Assembly: GCA_045540355.1 (NCBI GenBank)
Contig: JAZQHB010000098.1
Span: 1 to 64,000, forward strand
Length of the DNA stretch: 64,000 nucleotides
Source of the DNA: RGIG2945 sp045540355
Lineage (GTDB): Bacteria > Bacillota > Clostridia > Oscillospirales > Acutalibacteraceae
Direction: 5' to 3'
Below are positions 52,935 to 61,371 of the stretch, piece after piece. The notes under the pieces are model-generated. The model did not search any database, was not told the DNA's origin, and saw only the letters and a program-made list of their open reading frames with translations. Made by a program: the position numbers and the translations under genes. Within the stretch, counting starts at the first letter, position 1, and each line of letters starts with the position of its first letter.

Positions 52935-55060
52935 CAGTAAGCTCTCCTTATTTCATAATTACCATCATCTGTACTTCGGTGTGATATCGCACTCATTTTT
53001 GCAGTTGAATAAGCATTTTTATATAAAACATCAGCCGTCCGGTCCTTGTTTGTTTTTTCTGAAACCATGATGCTTCTGTATTTTTCCGTTTTGAAATTTG
53101 TCGGTACTGAGTTGTTGCACACAAGTAAGTGTGCAGATTTCATATAAAGCGGTAATTGATTGTAGTCTGTTCGTGTATCCGGTGTGATTACCGCACATAA
53201 ATCACCGACCTCAACATATATGCTTTTTCTGTATTGTTCGTAATAATTTACAGATATTGTATTTTTTATTGTGAGTGAAAAAGACTTACTCTTATCCATA
53301 AATACTTTTTCACCTATCTTGTCATTCAGTTTAAGGATTTTTGCATCTGAATCACAGACGAGAAAATCAATATTATCAACGAATTCTCTTTGCAAAAAAT
53401 TCTTTACAGCTTTATATGTTCTGACCGAGCCGCTGTAATCAATAACAACACAAGTGTCTTCCTGCCTCACAATAACCGCAAACCCTTGATTTTTAGTCAG
53501 CAAGTCAACTTTTGTGACATTTTGCTCGATTGTATAAAATGTTGCGTAACTGAGCACGAAGGCAAAAGAGCACAATATCGCGTTGACCTTGAGCCTTCTT
53601 TTCTTGTCGGCAAGAAAAATCAATGTGGTTGCACATATAACAAGTGCGACAACAAGCCAGACTTTAAAGAAGCTATTTGATACATTGATACTCGCAAAAG
53701 GTATTTCTGCAAGCTTGTTGATTATAAAAAGGACAAACTTTCCTATATACTGCACTATAAGGCTGAATATATCGGACAGTATATTAACTTCTCCGAAAAT
53801 ACCGACACCTGCACCGAAAACCATGACTATTGTTGACAACGAAATAATCAGTAAATTTGCAATAATTGCTATTATCGGAAATGATTTTATTGAAAAAATG
53901 TATATCGGGATAAGCATTATGCTTGCTGACAAAGTAACCGCAATCGTCGAGAGCATACCTTTCAGAACATTTGCAAAAAATCCGTGACGATTTGCTATAG
54001 GTCTTGTTATAAAATCTAACAAATCAGGATAAACAACAAGTATTCCGAGTGTTGCAAATACCGACATCAGAAAACCGTTATTCATAGCAGAAAACGGATT
54101 CATCATACAAATAATCAAAACTGCAAGTCCGAGCGAGCTTTTTGAATCATAGTCCCTTTCAAAAAAGTTTGCACCGAGCATTACAACCAACATTATTCCC
54201 GATCTTACAACGGAATATCTGAAGCCGATAAGCATAAAGAGCAGAAAATATAATGCTATACCGAAAATCGAAGCGATTTTCTCATTGACCGCAAGCTTTC
54301 TGAGGAATTTATAAAACGATAAGACCCATATACTCATGTGCAAACCTGACACCGCAAGTATGTGCGATGTACCCGTTATATTAAAAGCGTCAAGCATTTC
54401 ATCTTCCATGAAGCTTCTGTCGCCGAGAAAAATCGCATTGACAAAAGCTGAAACATCAGATGTCAGATTATCGTTTATCCGCTCTGAAAAGATTTTCTTA
54501 ATATTTGAAAAAAAGCGTGATATATTGTTTCTTGAAGAAAGATATTGTGCTTTGTCTTCAACCGAAGCTATCAGGTATATCCCTTCAGATTTATAATATC
54601 TATCCGTTTCTTTTTCGCTTGATACACCTTTTAAATCTGCTTTGAAAGTATAAGTTTCATAAGGCTTGAGTTCAAAAGTTTTGCTGAAATATGCAATAGT
54701 TTTAATGTTAACATCCTGTCCTGCAATTTCTTTGATTCTCATGTTGCAAGACATACCGCTGATATTTTCTTTCGGAAAATCAACAGCTTCTGCAACAACA
54801 GTCCGACCATTGCCTTCAAATCTAAGTGCCGGCTTGTATTCCGTTACGGTAAATACATACATCATAATATATGCCGCGGTTACCGTAAGACAAACAACCG
54901 ATGCCAATATACCTTTTTTCTTTATAAGAAGCGGTATTGTCAAAAGAGATAAAGCCAATAAAACAAGCAACCACAATAAAGATACATCAGCAAACAGATT
55001 GTTTATTATAATCAGTGCAAACAGAAACACAAAACCTACAACCATCAAAGGTCGCGACAT
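52934..55060 (-). CDS. comEC: ComEC/Rec2-family DNA-uptake channel with degenerate C-terminal domain
   Basis: This 708-residue membrane protein has N-terminal helices, an OB-like region (about 75-170), and the competence domain with FLGDRSFMEDEMLDAFNITG, THILAVSGLHMSIW and SVVRSGIMLV. About 10 membrane segments follow. The C-terminal region (about 520-708), normally a metallo-beta-lactamase-like domain with HxHxDH, is reduced and lacks that motif, so nuclease activity is doubtful. The gene precedes holA. No other competence genes are in the window. Confidence 0.88.
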   Translation of the reverse strand: MSRPLMVVGFVFLFALIIINNLFADVSLLWLLVLLALSLLTIPLLIKKKGILASVVCLTVTAAYIMMYVFTVTEYKPALRFEGNGRTVVAEAVDFPKENISGMSCNMRIKEIAGQDVNIKTIAYFSKTFELKPYETYTFKADLKGVSSEKETDRYYKSEGIYLIASVEDKAQYLSSRNNISRFFSNIKKIFSERINDNLTSDVSAFVNAIFLGDRSFMEDEMLDAFNITGTSHILAVSGLHMSIWVLSFYKFLRKLAVNEKIASIFGIALYFLLFMLIGFRYSVVRSGIMLVVMLGANFFERDYDSKSSLGLAVLIICMMNPFSAMNNGFLMSVFATLGILVVYPDLLDFITRPIANRHGFFANVLKGMLSTIAVTLSASIMLIPIYIFSIKSFPIIAIIANLLIISLSTIVMVFGAGVGIFGEVNILSDIFSLIVQYIGKFVLFIINKLAEIPFASINVSNSFFKVWLVVALVICATTLIFLADKKRRLKVNAILCSFAFVLSYATFYTIEQNVTKVDLLTKNQGFAVIVRQEDTCVVIDYSGSVRTYKAVKNFLQREFVDNIDFLVCDSDAKILKLNDKIGEKVFMDKSKSFSLTIKNTISVNYYEQYRKSIYVEVGDLCAVITPDTRTDYNQLPLYMKSAHLLVCNNSVPTNFKTEKYRSIMVSEKTNKDRTADVLYKNAYSTAKMSAISHRSTDDGNYEIRRAY

Positions 55061-55095
55061 TGCATATCAGCTCCAAACTCAGAAAGAATCAGAAA

Positions 55096-55434
55096 TCAAC
55101 CCGGAGGCCATGTGAAATCTCTGCCGCCAAGCAAGTGATAGTGCAAATGCTTGACCGTCTGCCCTGCGGCATCGCCGCAGTTTGTTACAACTCTGAATCC
55201 GTCTTTCAGATCGAGGTCTTTTGCTATTTTTGCAATTGCTTCAAATATTTTGGAAACAACCATGCTGTTATCTCCATCAATTTCAGCCGCAGATGTTATA
55301 TGTTTTTTAGGTATAACTAAAATGTGTACGGGTGCCTGCGGTTCAAGATCGTAGAAAGCTAAAACATCATCGTCTTCATACGCTTTCTTTGACGGAATTT
55401 CACCGCTGACAATTTTACAAAAAATACAGTCCAT
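55096..55434 (-). CDS. HIT-family nucleotide-binding hydrolase
   Basis: The 112-residue product starts MDCIFCKIVSGEIPS at ATG 55434 behind AAAGGATGG. The histidine triad is HLHYHLLGG, and LAFYDLEPQAPVHILVIPKKH is typical of HINT-type phosphoramidases or adenosine monophosphate hydrolases. The start three codons earlier overlaps the ribosome site. It lies between alaS and comEC. Confidence 0.92.
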   Translation of the reverse strand: MDCIFCKIVSGEIPSKKAYEDDDVLAFYDLEPQAPVHILVIPKKHITSAAEIDGDNSMVVSKIFEAIAKIAKDLDLKDGFRVVTNCGDAAGQTVKHLHYHLLGGRDFTWPPG

Positions 55435-55468
55435 AAAAACCATCCTTTCTGTATTTAAGCGTTATAAT

Positions 55469-55545
55469 CGGGTGTGGGCAAACGCCCACCCGACATTCTG
55501 CATTTTGCATTTTGCACTCTGCATTCGGGCGGATATTATCCGCCC
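55469..55545. repeat. Hairpin and heptad repeat cluster between HIT and alaS
   Basis: A bulged G/C-rich hairpin (55469-55479 with 55484-55492), a five-unit 7-bp repeat of the CATTTTG type (55494-55528) and a perfect hairpin GGGCGGAT/ATCCGCCC (55527-55545) follow one another. No T-tract follows on the minus strand. It has the same make-up as the 19720-19866 region. Confidence 0.65.
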
Positions 55546-55561
55546 TGTTTTAGCCAATTTT

Positions 55562-58201
55562 TTATTTGAGCATTTCTTCTACCATAGAATATACTGCTTC
55601 ACTTGCTTCTTCAGCTTTGGTAATATCCTTACCGCCTGCCATTGCACCGTCGGGACGACCGCCGCCTGAACCTCCTGCAATTGCGGCTACCTGTTTTGCA
55701 AGGTTACCTGCGTGTGCCCCCTTCTTAACTGCCGCTGCAGAACAAGCAGTTGCAATATTCAATACACCCTTCTGTGTGTTCTTTGAAATAAGTACTGCAA
55801 CCTTTTCACCGTCAGATGCCTTGATGTCATCACACATCTTTCTGAGGTCATTGGGATCAACATTTTCCATAACTACTGAAATTACTGAAACACCATTGAT
55901 TTCCTTGCCCGAATCCATGATTGACTGTGCTTTGATTGCAGAAAGCTTCTGTGAAAGTGCATCAACTTCTTTTTCTTTTGCCTTGAGGTCAGCCATAACA
56001 CCGGCAGCTCTTGTTTCAAGCTCGTTAACATTAGCAACCTTGAGATTCTTTGCAGTATTATTTATAAGCTTAACTTTATTATCAATAAAATCAAGTGTAC
56101 CGAAGCCTGTAACACCCTCAATTCTGCGGACACCTGCCGCAACTGATGACTCTGATACAATCTTGAACAAACCTAACTTTGCAGTATTGTCAACATGGGT
56201 ACCGCCGCAAAGCTCAATAGAGAAGCCCTTAACATTAACAACTCTTACAACATCGCCGTATTTTTCTCCGAACAATGCCATTGCACCGAGTGCCTTTGCT
56301 TCATCAATACCCATTTCTGAAGTTTCAACTTCAAGAGCGTTCAATATTGTTTCATTTACAAGCATTTCAACTTCTTTAATTTCTTCTGCAGTCATAGCCG
56401 CAAAGTGTGTGAAGTCAAAACGAACCTGATTTGCATTTACAAGCTGACCAGCCTGCTCAACATGTGAACCGAGAACTTTTCTCAATGCCGCCTGTAAAAT
56501 ATGAGCCGCAGTATGGTTACGCATGGTTGAATTTCTTGCAGCCTTATCAACCTGTGCTGTTACTGTGTCGCCGACTTTAATGCTTTCTCCGTCTTCAAGA
56601 ACACCGTGATGAAGCATAATTGCATCATGAGTCTTACCTGTTGTCATTACAGAGAATGTATAATCTGCACCGACAATCTTTCCGTTATCACCGGCCTGTC
56701 CACCGCTTTCTCCGTAGAACGATGTCTTATCAAGTACAACTGTTACAGCATCACCGTTTTCTGCAAAATCAACCTTTTCGCCGTCTTTGATGATTGCAAT
56801 AATCTTTGCTTCAGTTTCTGTTGTTTCATAACCGCAGAATACTGTTGACTCAAGACCCTCTGTTGCATTTTCTGTATTCTTCCAAGCACTGCCTGCGAGG
56901 TTCATCTGAACTTCACGGTTGTGGCGTTTGTGTTCAAGTGAAATTTCGGTAAATCTTGCTTCATCTATTGTAAGACCTTTTTCTTCGAGGATTTCCTTTG
57001 CAAGGTCTAAAGGTAAGCCGTAAGTATCCGAAAGCTTATATGCGTCTTCACCTGACAAAACAGTGCCTTCAAGATTTTCAATCATTTCGTTGAGAATCTG
57101 CAAACCTGTGTCGATTGTCTTTGCGAAGTTTTCTTCTTCGTTTTTGATAATTTTGATGATATAATCCTGCTTTTCAACCAAAAGCGGATATGCTGATTCG
57201 TTTTCTTTGATAACTGTCTTTGCTACTTCATAAAGGAAAGAATCCTTGATGCCCAAAAGTCTGCCGTGACGAGCAGCACGACGAAGCAAACGGCGTAAAA
57301 CATAACCTCTGCCCTCATTTGAAGGCATAACACCGTCGCCAACCATGAATGTTGTGCTTCTGATGTGGTCTGTGATAACACGGAGAGATACATCGTTCTT
57401 TTCGTCTTCGTGATACTTAACACCTGAAATATCCATAATGTGCTTCATTATGTTCTGAACTGTATCAACTTCAAAGAGGTTAGCAACATCCTGGCAGATG
57501 CAAGCAAGTCTTTCAAGACCCATACCTGTATCTATATTGCGTTTTTCGAGGTTTGAGTAGTTGCCTTCACCGTCATTTGAAAACTGTGTGAAAACAAGGT
57601 TCCAGAACTCGATATATCTGTCACATTCACAACCGACTTTACAATCAGGATCGCCGCAACCGTATTTTTCGCCTCTGTCAAAATAAATTTCGGAACAAGG
57701 ACCGCAAGGACCCGTACCGTGCTCCCAGAAGTTGTCCTCTTTGCCGAAACGAACCATGTGGTCTTCAGCTATACCGATTTCCTTTGTCCAGATATCATAA
57801 GCTTCATCGTCTTCAAGATAAACGCTGATGTAAAGTCTGTCAACGGGAAGTTCAATCACCTTTGTGCAGAACTCCCATGCCCATGAAATAGCTTCTCTCT
57901 TGAAATAATCTCCGAAAGAGAAGTTGCCGAGCATTTCAAAGTATGTACCGTGTCTTGCAGTTTTACCGACATTCTCGATATCAGGTGTTCTGATACACTT
58001 CTGACAAGTGGTAACTCTGTTTCTCGGCGGTGTGATTTCACCTGTAAAATATTTCTTCATCGGAGCCATACCTGAGTTGATAAGAAGCAAGCTCTTATCG
58101 CCCTGAGGAATAAGCGGAAAGCTCGGGAGCTTGAGGTGTCCCTTGCTTTCAAAGAAGTTGAGATATTTTTCTCTTAATTCATTCAATCCTGTCCATTGCA
58201 T
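55562..58201 (-). CDS. alaS: Alanyl-tRNA synthetase
   Basis: The 879-residue class II synthetase starts MQWTGLNELREKYLNFF at ATG 58201 with GGGGGA 7-8 nt upstream; a start five codons earlier overlaps that site. The aminoacylation domain has GHLKLPSFPLIP and INSGMAPMKKYF. The editing domain has RNHTAAHILQAALRKVLG and CGGTHVDNT, and the C-terminal C-Ala domain ends with a Gly-rich GGRPDGAMAGG. The length is normal. No T-box leader is seen in the 160 bp upstream. Confidence 0.96.
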   Translation of the reverse strand: MQWTGLNELREKYLNFFESKGHLKLPSFPLIPQGDKSLLLINSGMAPMKKYFTGEITPPRNRVTTCQKCIRTPDIENVGKTARHGTYFEMLGNFSFGDYFKREAISWAWEFCTKVIELPVDRLYISVYLEDDEAYDIWTKEIGIAEDHMVRFGKEDNFWEHGTGPCGPCSEIYFDRGEKYGCGDPDCKVGCECDRYIEFWNLVFTQFSNDGEGNYSNLEKRNIDTGMGLERLACICQDVANLFEVDTVQNIMKHIMDISGVKYHEDEKNDVSLRVITDHIRSTTFMVGDGVMPSNEGRGYVLRRLLRRAARHGRLLGIKDSFLYEVAKTVIKENESAYPLLVEKQDYIIKIIKNEEENFAKTIDTGLQILNEMIENLEGTVLSGEDAYKLSDTYGLPLDLAKEILEEKGLTIDEARFTEISLEHKRHNREVQMNLAGSAWKNTENATEGLESTVFCGYETTETEAKIIAIIKDGEKVDFAENGDAVTVVLDKTSFYGESGGQAGDNGKIVGADYTFSVMTTGKTHDAIMLHHGVLEDGESIKVGDTVTAQVDKAARNSTMRNHTAAHILQAALRKVLGSHVEQAGQLVNANQVRFDFTHFAAMTAEEIKEVEMLVNETILNALEVETSEMGIDEAKALGAMALFGEKYGDVVRVVNVKGFSIELCGGTHVDNTAKLGLFKIVSESSVAAGVRRIEGVTGFGTLDFIDNKVKLINNTAKNLKVANVNELETRAAGVMADLKAKEKEVDALSQKLSAIKAQSIMDSGKEINGVSVISVVMENVDPNDLRKMCDDIKASDGEKVAVLISKNTQKGVLNIATACSAAAVKKGAHAGNLAKQVAAIAGGSGGGRPDGAMAGGKDITKAEEASEAVYSMVEEMLK

Positions 58202-58246
58202 AATACAGTCCCCCAATAATTTTATACATAATTATATACAATACAT

Positions 58247-58276
58247 TGTAACACAGATTAGTGCAAGTCGGCAATA
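58247..58276 (-). promoter_or_regulatory. Probable promoter of alaS
   Basis: TTGCCG and TACAAT separated by about 18 bp lie some 45 bp upstream of ATG 58201. The match is moderate; coordinates are approximate to a few bases. Confidence 0.35.
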
Positions 58277-58326
58277 CCTTTTTTAACTTATTTTAAATAT
58301 TTATAGCATTTTTTTCTAATTCATGA

Positions 58327-58332
58327 TATACT
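58327..58332 (+). promoter_or_regulatory. Extended -10 upstream of the CDF transporter
   Basis: TGA directly before TATACT (58327-58332) makes an extended -10, 32 nt before ATG 58364. No clear -35 is seen. Confidence 0.45.
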
Positions 58333-58363
58333 CTAAAAAACTACATTTTCAGACGGTGATTCT

Positions 58364-59533
58364 ATGATAAATTTACTGACAAAAATTTTTATCAAAAACA
58401 GCGATGATGTAAAAAATGAAAAGGTGCGACTTGCCTACGGAGTTATGATGGGTGTAATCGGAATTTTAGTTAATGTTATACTCTCTGTATTCAAGCTCCT
58501 TGTCGGCTCATTGACTAACAGTATTTCAATCACTGCCGATGCGGTCAACAATCTTTCCGATGCAGCATCCTCGGGAATTTCTCTGGTCGGATTCAAAATT
58601 GCATCAAAACCCGCTGACCCGGAGCACCCTTTCGGTCACGGCAGAATCGAATACATAAGCTCTGTTATTGTTTCATTTTTGATTCTTCTTATGGGCTTTG
58701 AGGTGCTTAAGGATTCATTTGATAAGATTATCAACCCGCAGAAAGTTGAATTTTCTTTCGTTGCAGTTATTGTTTTGGCTGTTTCGATACTTTCAAAGCT
58801 GTGGCTTGCTTACGCCAACAACAAAGTCGGTAAAAAAATAAACTCACTTTCAATGTCGGCGGTTGTTAAAGACAGTATCAGCGACTCCGTTGTTACTGCA
58901 GTTACTCTTGTTTCGCTTGTTTTATCAAAATTCGTATCCTTCCCCGTTGACGGAATTACCGGTATCATCGTTTCGGTATTTGTTTTTATTGCTGGTATCA
59001 ATGCATTGAAAGAAACACTCGGACCGCTTTTGGGTCAACCGCCCGAAAAAGAATTGGTTGAACATATAAAAGAAGAGGTCTTGTCATACGATGAGGTTGT
59101 CGGTATTCACGACCTGATAATCCACGACTACGGTCCGAGCAGACTTTTCGGCAGCGTTCATGTAGAGGTTCCTTGTGATGTTGACCTGATGACAACTCAT
59201 GACACCATAGACCTAATTGAACGCAAGATTATGGAAAAATATAAGATGCTTTTAGTAATACATCTTGATCCTCTTGACATCAACAACGAACATATTAACA
59301 GACTTTATGATCTGACCAAAAAGATTGTCAAAGAAATTGACCCGCAATTAAATCTCCATGACTTCAGGGTTGTTGACGGACCTACTCATACAAATTTCAT
59401 CTTTGACTTAGTCGTTCCTTTTGAATATCCGATCAAAAATTCTGCTCTTATAAAGATGATAGAAACTAAACTTTCAGAGGTCGACGAAAGCTACTTTGTC
59501 GTTATAAATATCGAACACGATTACTCCAATTAA
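58364..59533 (+). CDS. Cation diffusion facilitator (CDF) metal efflux transporter
   Basis: This 389-residue protein has six membrane helices. The metal-site motifs are SITADAVNNLSDAASSG and HPFGHGRIEYISS in the first half and VVKDSISDSVVTAVTLV in helix V. The cytosolic C-terminal ferredoxin-like domain has HDLIIHDYGPSRLFGSVHVEV. It exports divalent metals such as Zn, Mn or Fe in exchange for protons; the metal is not assignable. It is divergent from alaS and monocistronic. Confidence 0.92.
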   Translation: MINLLTKIFIKNSDDVKNEKVRLAYGVMMGVIGILVNVILSVFKLLVGSLTNSISITADAVNNLSDAASSGISLVGFKIASKPADPEHPFGHGRIEYISSVIVSFLILLMGFEVLKDSFDKIINPQKVEFSFVAVIVLAVSILSKLWLAYANNKVGKKINSLSMSAVVKDSISDSVVTAVTLVSLVLSKFVSFPVDGITGIIVSVFVFIAGINALKETLGPLLGQPPEKELVEHIKEEVLSYDEVVGIHDLIIHDYGPSRLFGSVHVEVPCDVDLMTTHDTIDLIERKIMEKYKMLLVIHLDPLDINNEHINRLYDLTKKIVKEIDPQLNLHDFRVVDGPTHTNFIFDLVVPFEYPIKNSALIKMIETKLSEVDESYFVVINIEHDYSN

Positions 59534-59561
59534 AAAAATTTAATTTTTTTCAAAAAAACAC

Positions 59562-59590
59562 TTGACATTCCGTTCACGAATGGTTATAAT
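59562..59590 (+). promoter_or_regulatory. Consensus promoter of tRNA-Gln
   Basis: Perfect TTGACA (59562-59567), a 17-bp spacer and perfect TATAAT (59585-59590) end 12 nt before the tRNA. Confidence 0.9.
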
Positions 59591-59602
59591 ATCTCTCGTT
59601 GA

Positions 59603-59676
59603 TGCGGAATTGTGTAATGGTAGCACGGCAGACTCTGACTCTGTTTGTCTGGGTTCAAATCCTAGTTCCGCAGCCA
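59603..59676 (+). tRNA. tRNA-Gln, anticodon CTG
   Basis: The cloverleaf folds fully: acceptor TGCGGAA/TTCCGCA, D stem GTGT/GCAC with loop AATGGTA, anticodon stem GCAGA/TCTGT with loop CTCTGAC (anticodon CTG), T stem CTGGG/CCTAG with loop TTCAAAT, discriminator G and an encoded CCA (59674-59676). It reads CAG codons. Confidence 0.95.
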
Positions 59677-59704
59677 AAAACCTCGTTCTTTGAACGAGGT
59701 TTTT
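59676..59704 (+). terminator. Terminator of tRNA-Gln
   Basis: A 13-bp perfect inverted repeat, with G/C-containing core CCTCGTTC/GAACGAGG and TTT loop, ends in TTTTT directly after the CCA end. Confidence 0.92.
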
Positions 59705-59710
59705 CATTTA

Positions 59711-59880
59711 TGTCCGTAAGGACACAACTTCATTCAGCGGCACTTGTGACGATGACTTCATTACGACTTTTAAGTCGTACTTCATTTTTCGGACACAAAT
59801 GAACGAAGTTGCTATTGCAAATGATGTGGTTTCACCAATGAAGTGAGGTTGTACCTCAATGAAGTTGCCCTGACGGGCAA
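59711..59880. repeat. Array of small hairpins with AATGAAG spacers
   Basis: Successive perfect small stems occur at 59711-59724 (TGTCC/GGACA), 59762-59779 (8-bp), 59809-59820 (TTGC/GCAA), 59827-59837 (TGGT/ACCA), 59844-59858 (TGAGGT/ACCTCA) and 59865-59880 (TTGCCC/GGGCAA). In the right half they are joined by ATGATG or AATGAAG; in the left half the spacer appears as its complement, CTTCATT. No long open frame crosses it. Confidence 0.75.
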
Positions 59881-59886
59881 ACGGAA

Positions 59887-59915
59887 TTGATTTTTAAAAT
59901 TTGTTGTTATATAAT
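59887..59915 (+). promoter_or_regulatory. Promoter of the four-helix-bundle gene
   Basis: TTGATT (59887-59892), a 17-bp spacer and TATAAT (59910-59915) begin at the edge of the hairpin array. The start of transcription near 59922 supports ATG 59931 over an earlier TTG. Confidence 0.65.
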
Positions 59916-59930
59916 AGATTCGGTGATATT

Positions 59931-60287
59931 ATGAAAGAAGATAAGCTTGGTGATTTATCAATGGAGTTATCTGTTGATATCTTAAATCTTTGCAAAAGAC
60001 TAAAATCACAAAAAGAAAACATTATTTCTAATCAAATCGGTAGGAGTGCCTCGAGTATATGTGCAAATATCGCAGAAAGCAAATATGCACACGGCAGAGC
60101 AGATTTTATTGCAAAACTACATATTGCTCTAAAGGAGGCTAGCGAAACCGGTAAATGGTTAGAAATGCTTTTAAAAACAGATAACATTGATATGAACGAG
60201 TATAAAAAACTTAACAGGCTTTGTTCGACAATACGCATATTACTCATAAAATCAATAAATACGGCAAAAGCAAATCAAAAACAATAA
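59931..60287 (+). CDS. Four-helix-bundle protein (S23/23S rRNA intervening-sequence family)
   Basis: The 118-residue product starts at ATG 59931 behind GGTGAT. It shows the family features: an amphipathic first helix, ISNQIGRSASSICANIAES, then HIALKEASETGKWLEMLL and a final helix. Relatives are encoded inside 23S rRNA intervening sequences or free in genomes; the role is unknown, possibly pentameric assembly. Here it follows a tRNA gene and a hairpin array. Two orphan membrane proteins follow in the same direction. Confidence 0.88.
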   Translation: MKEDKLGDLSMELSVDILNLCKRLKSQKENIISNQIGRSASSICANIAESKYAHGRADFIAKLHIALKEASETGKWLEMLLKTDNIDMNEYKKLNRLCSTIRILLIKSINTAKANQKQ

Positions 60288-60307
60288 TATAAACAAGGAG
60301 CCACATC

Positions 60308-60643
60308 ATGGGTTGTATAGCCGAGTTTTTTATGGAATTTGTTTGTGAGATTATCTTTGAAGTGTTATTCGAAGGCTATATCTCACTGATGACAATGATT
60401 GTTCCCGATAAAAATGTTAACATAAAGGCAAGTACCAAGAAAAAAATAAAAAATATCGTCGCAACAATTGCCGTATTTTCATTTATTTCTCTCTTTTTGG
60501 GTATTATATTTTGGGCTCAAAACGAAGAAATAGAATTAAGACCTGTCGGTAAATATATGACCCTTATTCCCCTTGCAATAATTTTAGTAAATATAACTTT
60601 AGGGATAATCGGTAAAGTCATCTCTAAAAACAAAAAATCATAA
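60308..60643 (+). CDS. Small membrane protein of unknown function
   Basis: This 111-residue protein starts behind AAGGAG. An N-terminal amphipathic or hydrophobic segment rich in Phe/Glu (EFFMEFVCEIIFEVLFEGY) precedes two membrane helices (IVATIAVFSFISLFLGIIFW and LIPLAIILVNITLGIIG) and a Lys-rich end. I do not recognise the family. It lies 20 nt after the four-helix-bundle gene and 22 nt before the next, so all three are probably one transcript. Confidence 0.7.
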   Translation: MGCIAEFFMEFVCEIIFEVLFEGYISLMTMIVPDKNVNIKASTKKKIKNIVATIAVFSFISLFLGIIFWAQNEEIELRPVGKYMTLIPLAIILVNITLGIIGKVISKNKKS

Positions 60644-60665
60644 AACTTTAACAAGGAAGTTATTT

Positions 60666-61280
60666 ATGCAAAACGAACTTAAAGAAAAAGCACTTGATTT
60701 AGTTGAACAATTTTCGGAAGAATTAGCTTCAAAAGGCTTGGCTTGTGAAATTTCTCAAAAGTATTTTCAACACAAGGTATCGCCTTCATCATTTAATCCT
60801 AATCACAGAGGACTAGTGTTCATTCTTTCTGAAGCCTTTCTCCGTCGCATCAAACAATCACGCGAGAAAGAAATATTTAAAAATCAACCTGACAAATACT
60901 ACACTCTTGTTTTAAAATTTGTTCCATGCGACAAAGCTTTGGTCAAAAAACCTGACTGCAAAGAATATTCTTTTCTCTGCAAAAAAATTACTCGTTACGA
61001 AGCAGGCTATGCACCGAAGGAAAAAGATTATCAGCTTGACAAAATACTCGGTAAAATAGAAAAAAGAATCCGTAAAACTCTCAATAAAGCTGAAAAAATG
61101 TCTGTTGAAAAGATTTGCAAGAATAATTTATGGGATAATTTCAGATACTTGAATTCCGAAAAGTATCATTACAAGAAAACAGTTTTCGGCAAAGATAAAA
61201 ATTTTGTCGAGCTTGTTATCGGCTTAATCGCTTTAGTGATTTTTATAATTTTTGCAATTATTTTTTATACCACTCTTTGA
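60666..61280 (+). CDS. Tail-anchored protein of unknown function
   Basis: This 204-residue protein starts behind AAGGAAG. A soluble, charged domain with two Cys-containing stretches (KFVPCDKALVKKPDCKEYSFLC) and coiled basic helices (KIEKRIRKTLNKAEKM) ends in a single hydrophobic tail (FVELVIGLIALVIFIIFAII). The family is not recognised. It is the last gene before a strong terminator. Confidence 0.7.
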   Translation: MQNELKEKALDLVEQFSEELASKGLACEISQKYFQHKVSPSSFNPNHRGLVFILSEAFLRRIKQSREKEIFKNQPDKYYTLVLKFVPCDKALVKKPDCKEYSFLCKKITRYEAGYAPKEKDYQLDKILGKIEKRIRKTLNKAEKMSVEKICKNNLWDNFRYLNSEKYHYKKTVFGKDKNFVELVIGLIALVIFIIFAIIFYTTL

Positions 61281-61316
61281 AAATCAGTTGTTTTCAAAAA
61301 CAACTGATTTTTCCTT
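61281..61316 (+). terminator. Terminator after the orphan membrane genes
   Basis: A 14-bp perfect stem (61281-61294 with 61297-61310), a 2-nt loop and a following TTCCTTTT. Confidence 0.85.
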
Positions 61317-61334
61317 TTCATTTCATCTTTTATG

Positions 61335-61343
61335 TGATATAAT
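61335..61343 (+). promoter_or_regulatory. Extended -10 promoter for the 61372 gene
   Basis: TGA directly before TATAAT (61338-61343) lies just after the terminator; the -35 (TTTTCA at 17 bp) is poor. GGAGGG precedes ATG 61372. Confidence 0.6.
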
Positions 61344-61371
61344 GTAAAAAAAATTCTCGGAGGGTTATTTT

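Noticed and set aside
55566..56429. A 287-codon open frame on the plus strand opposite alaS
   Set aside because: It lies wholly inside alaS, has no ribosome site, and its Ser/Ala/Thr-rich composition is what antisense reading of alaS produces.
58202..58363. T-box riboswitch upstream of alaS
   Set aside because: The 160-bp gap holds two divergent promoters, has no T-box-like conserved sequence and no antiterminator/terminator pair.
59603..61371. tRNA-Gln as an integration site for a genomic island
   Set aside because: I found no second copy of the tRNA 3' end downstream within the window and no integrase gene.
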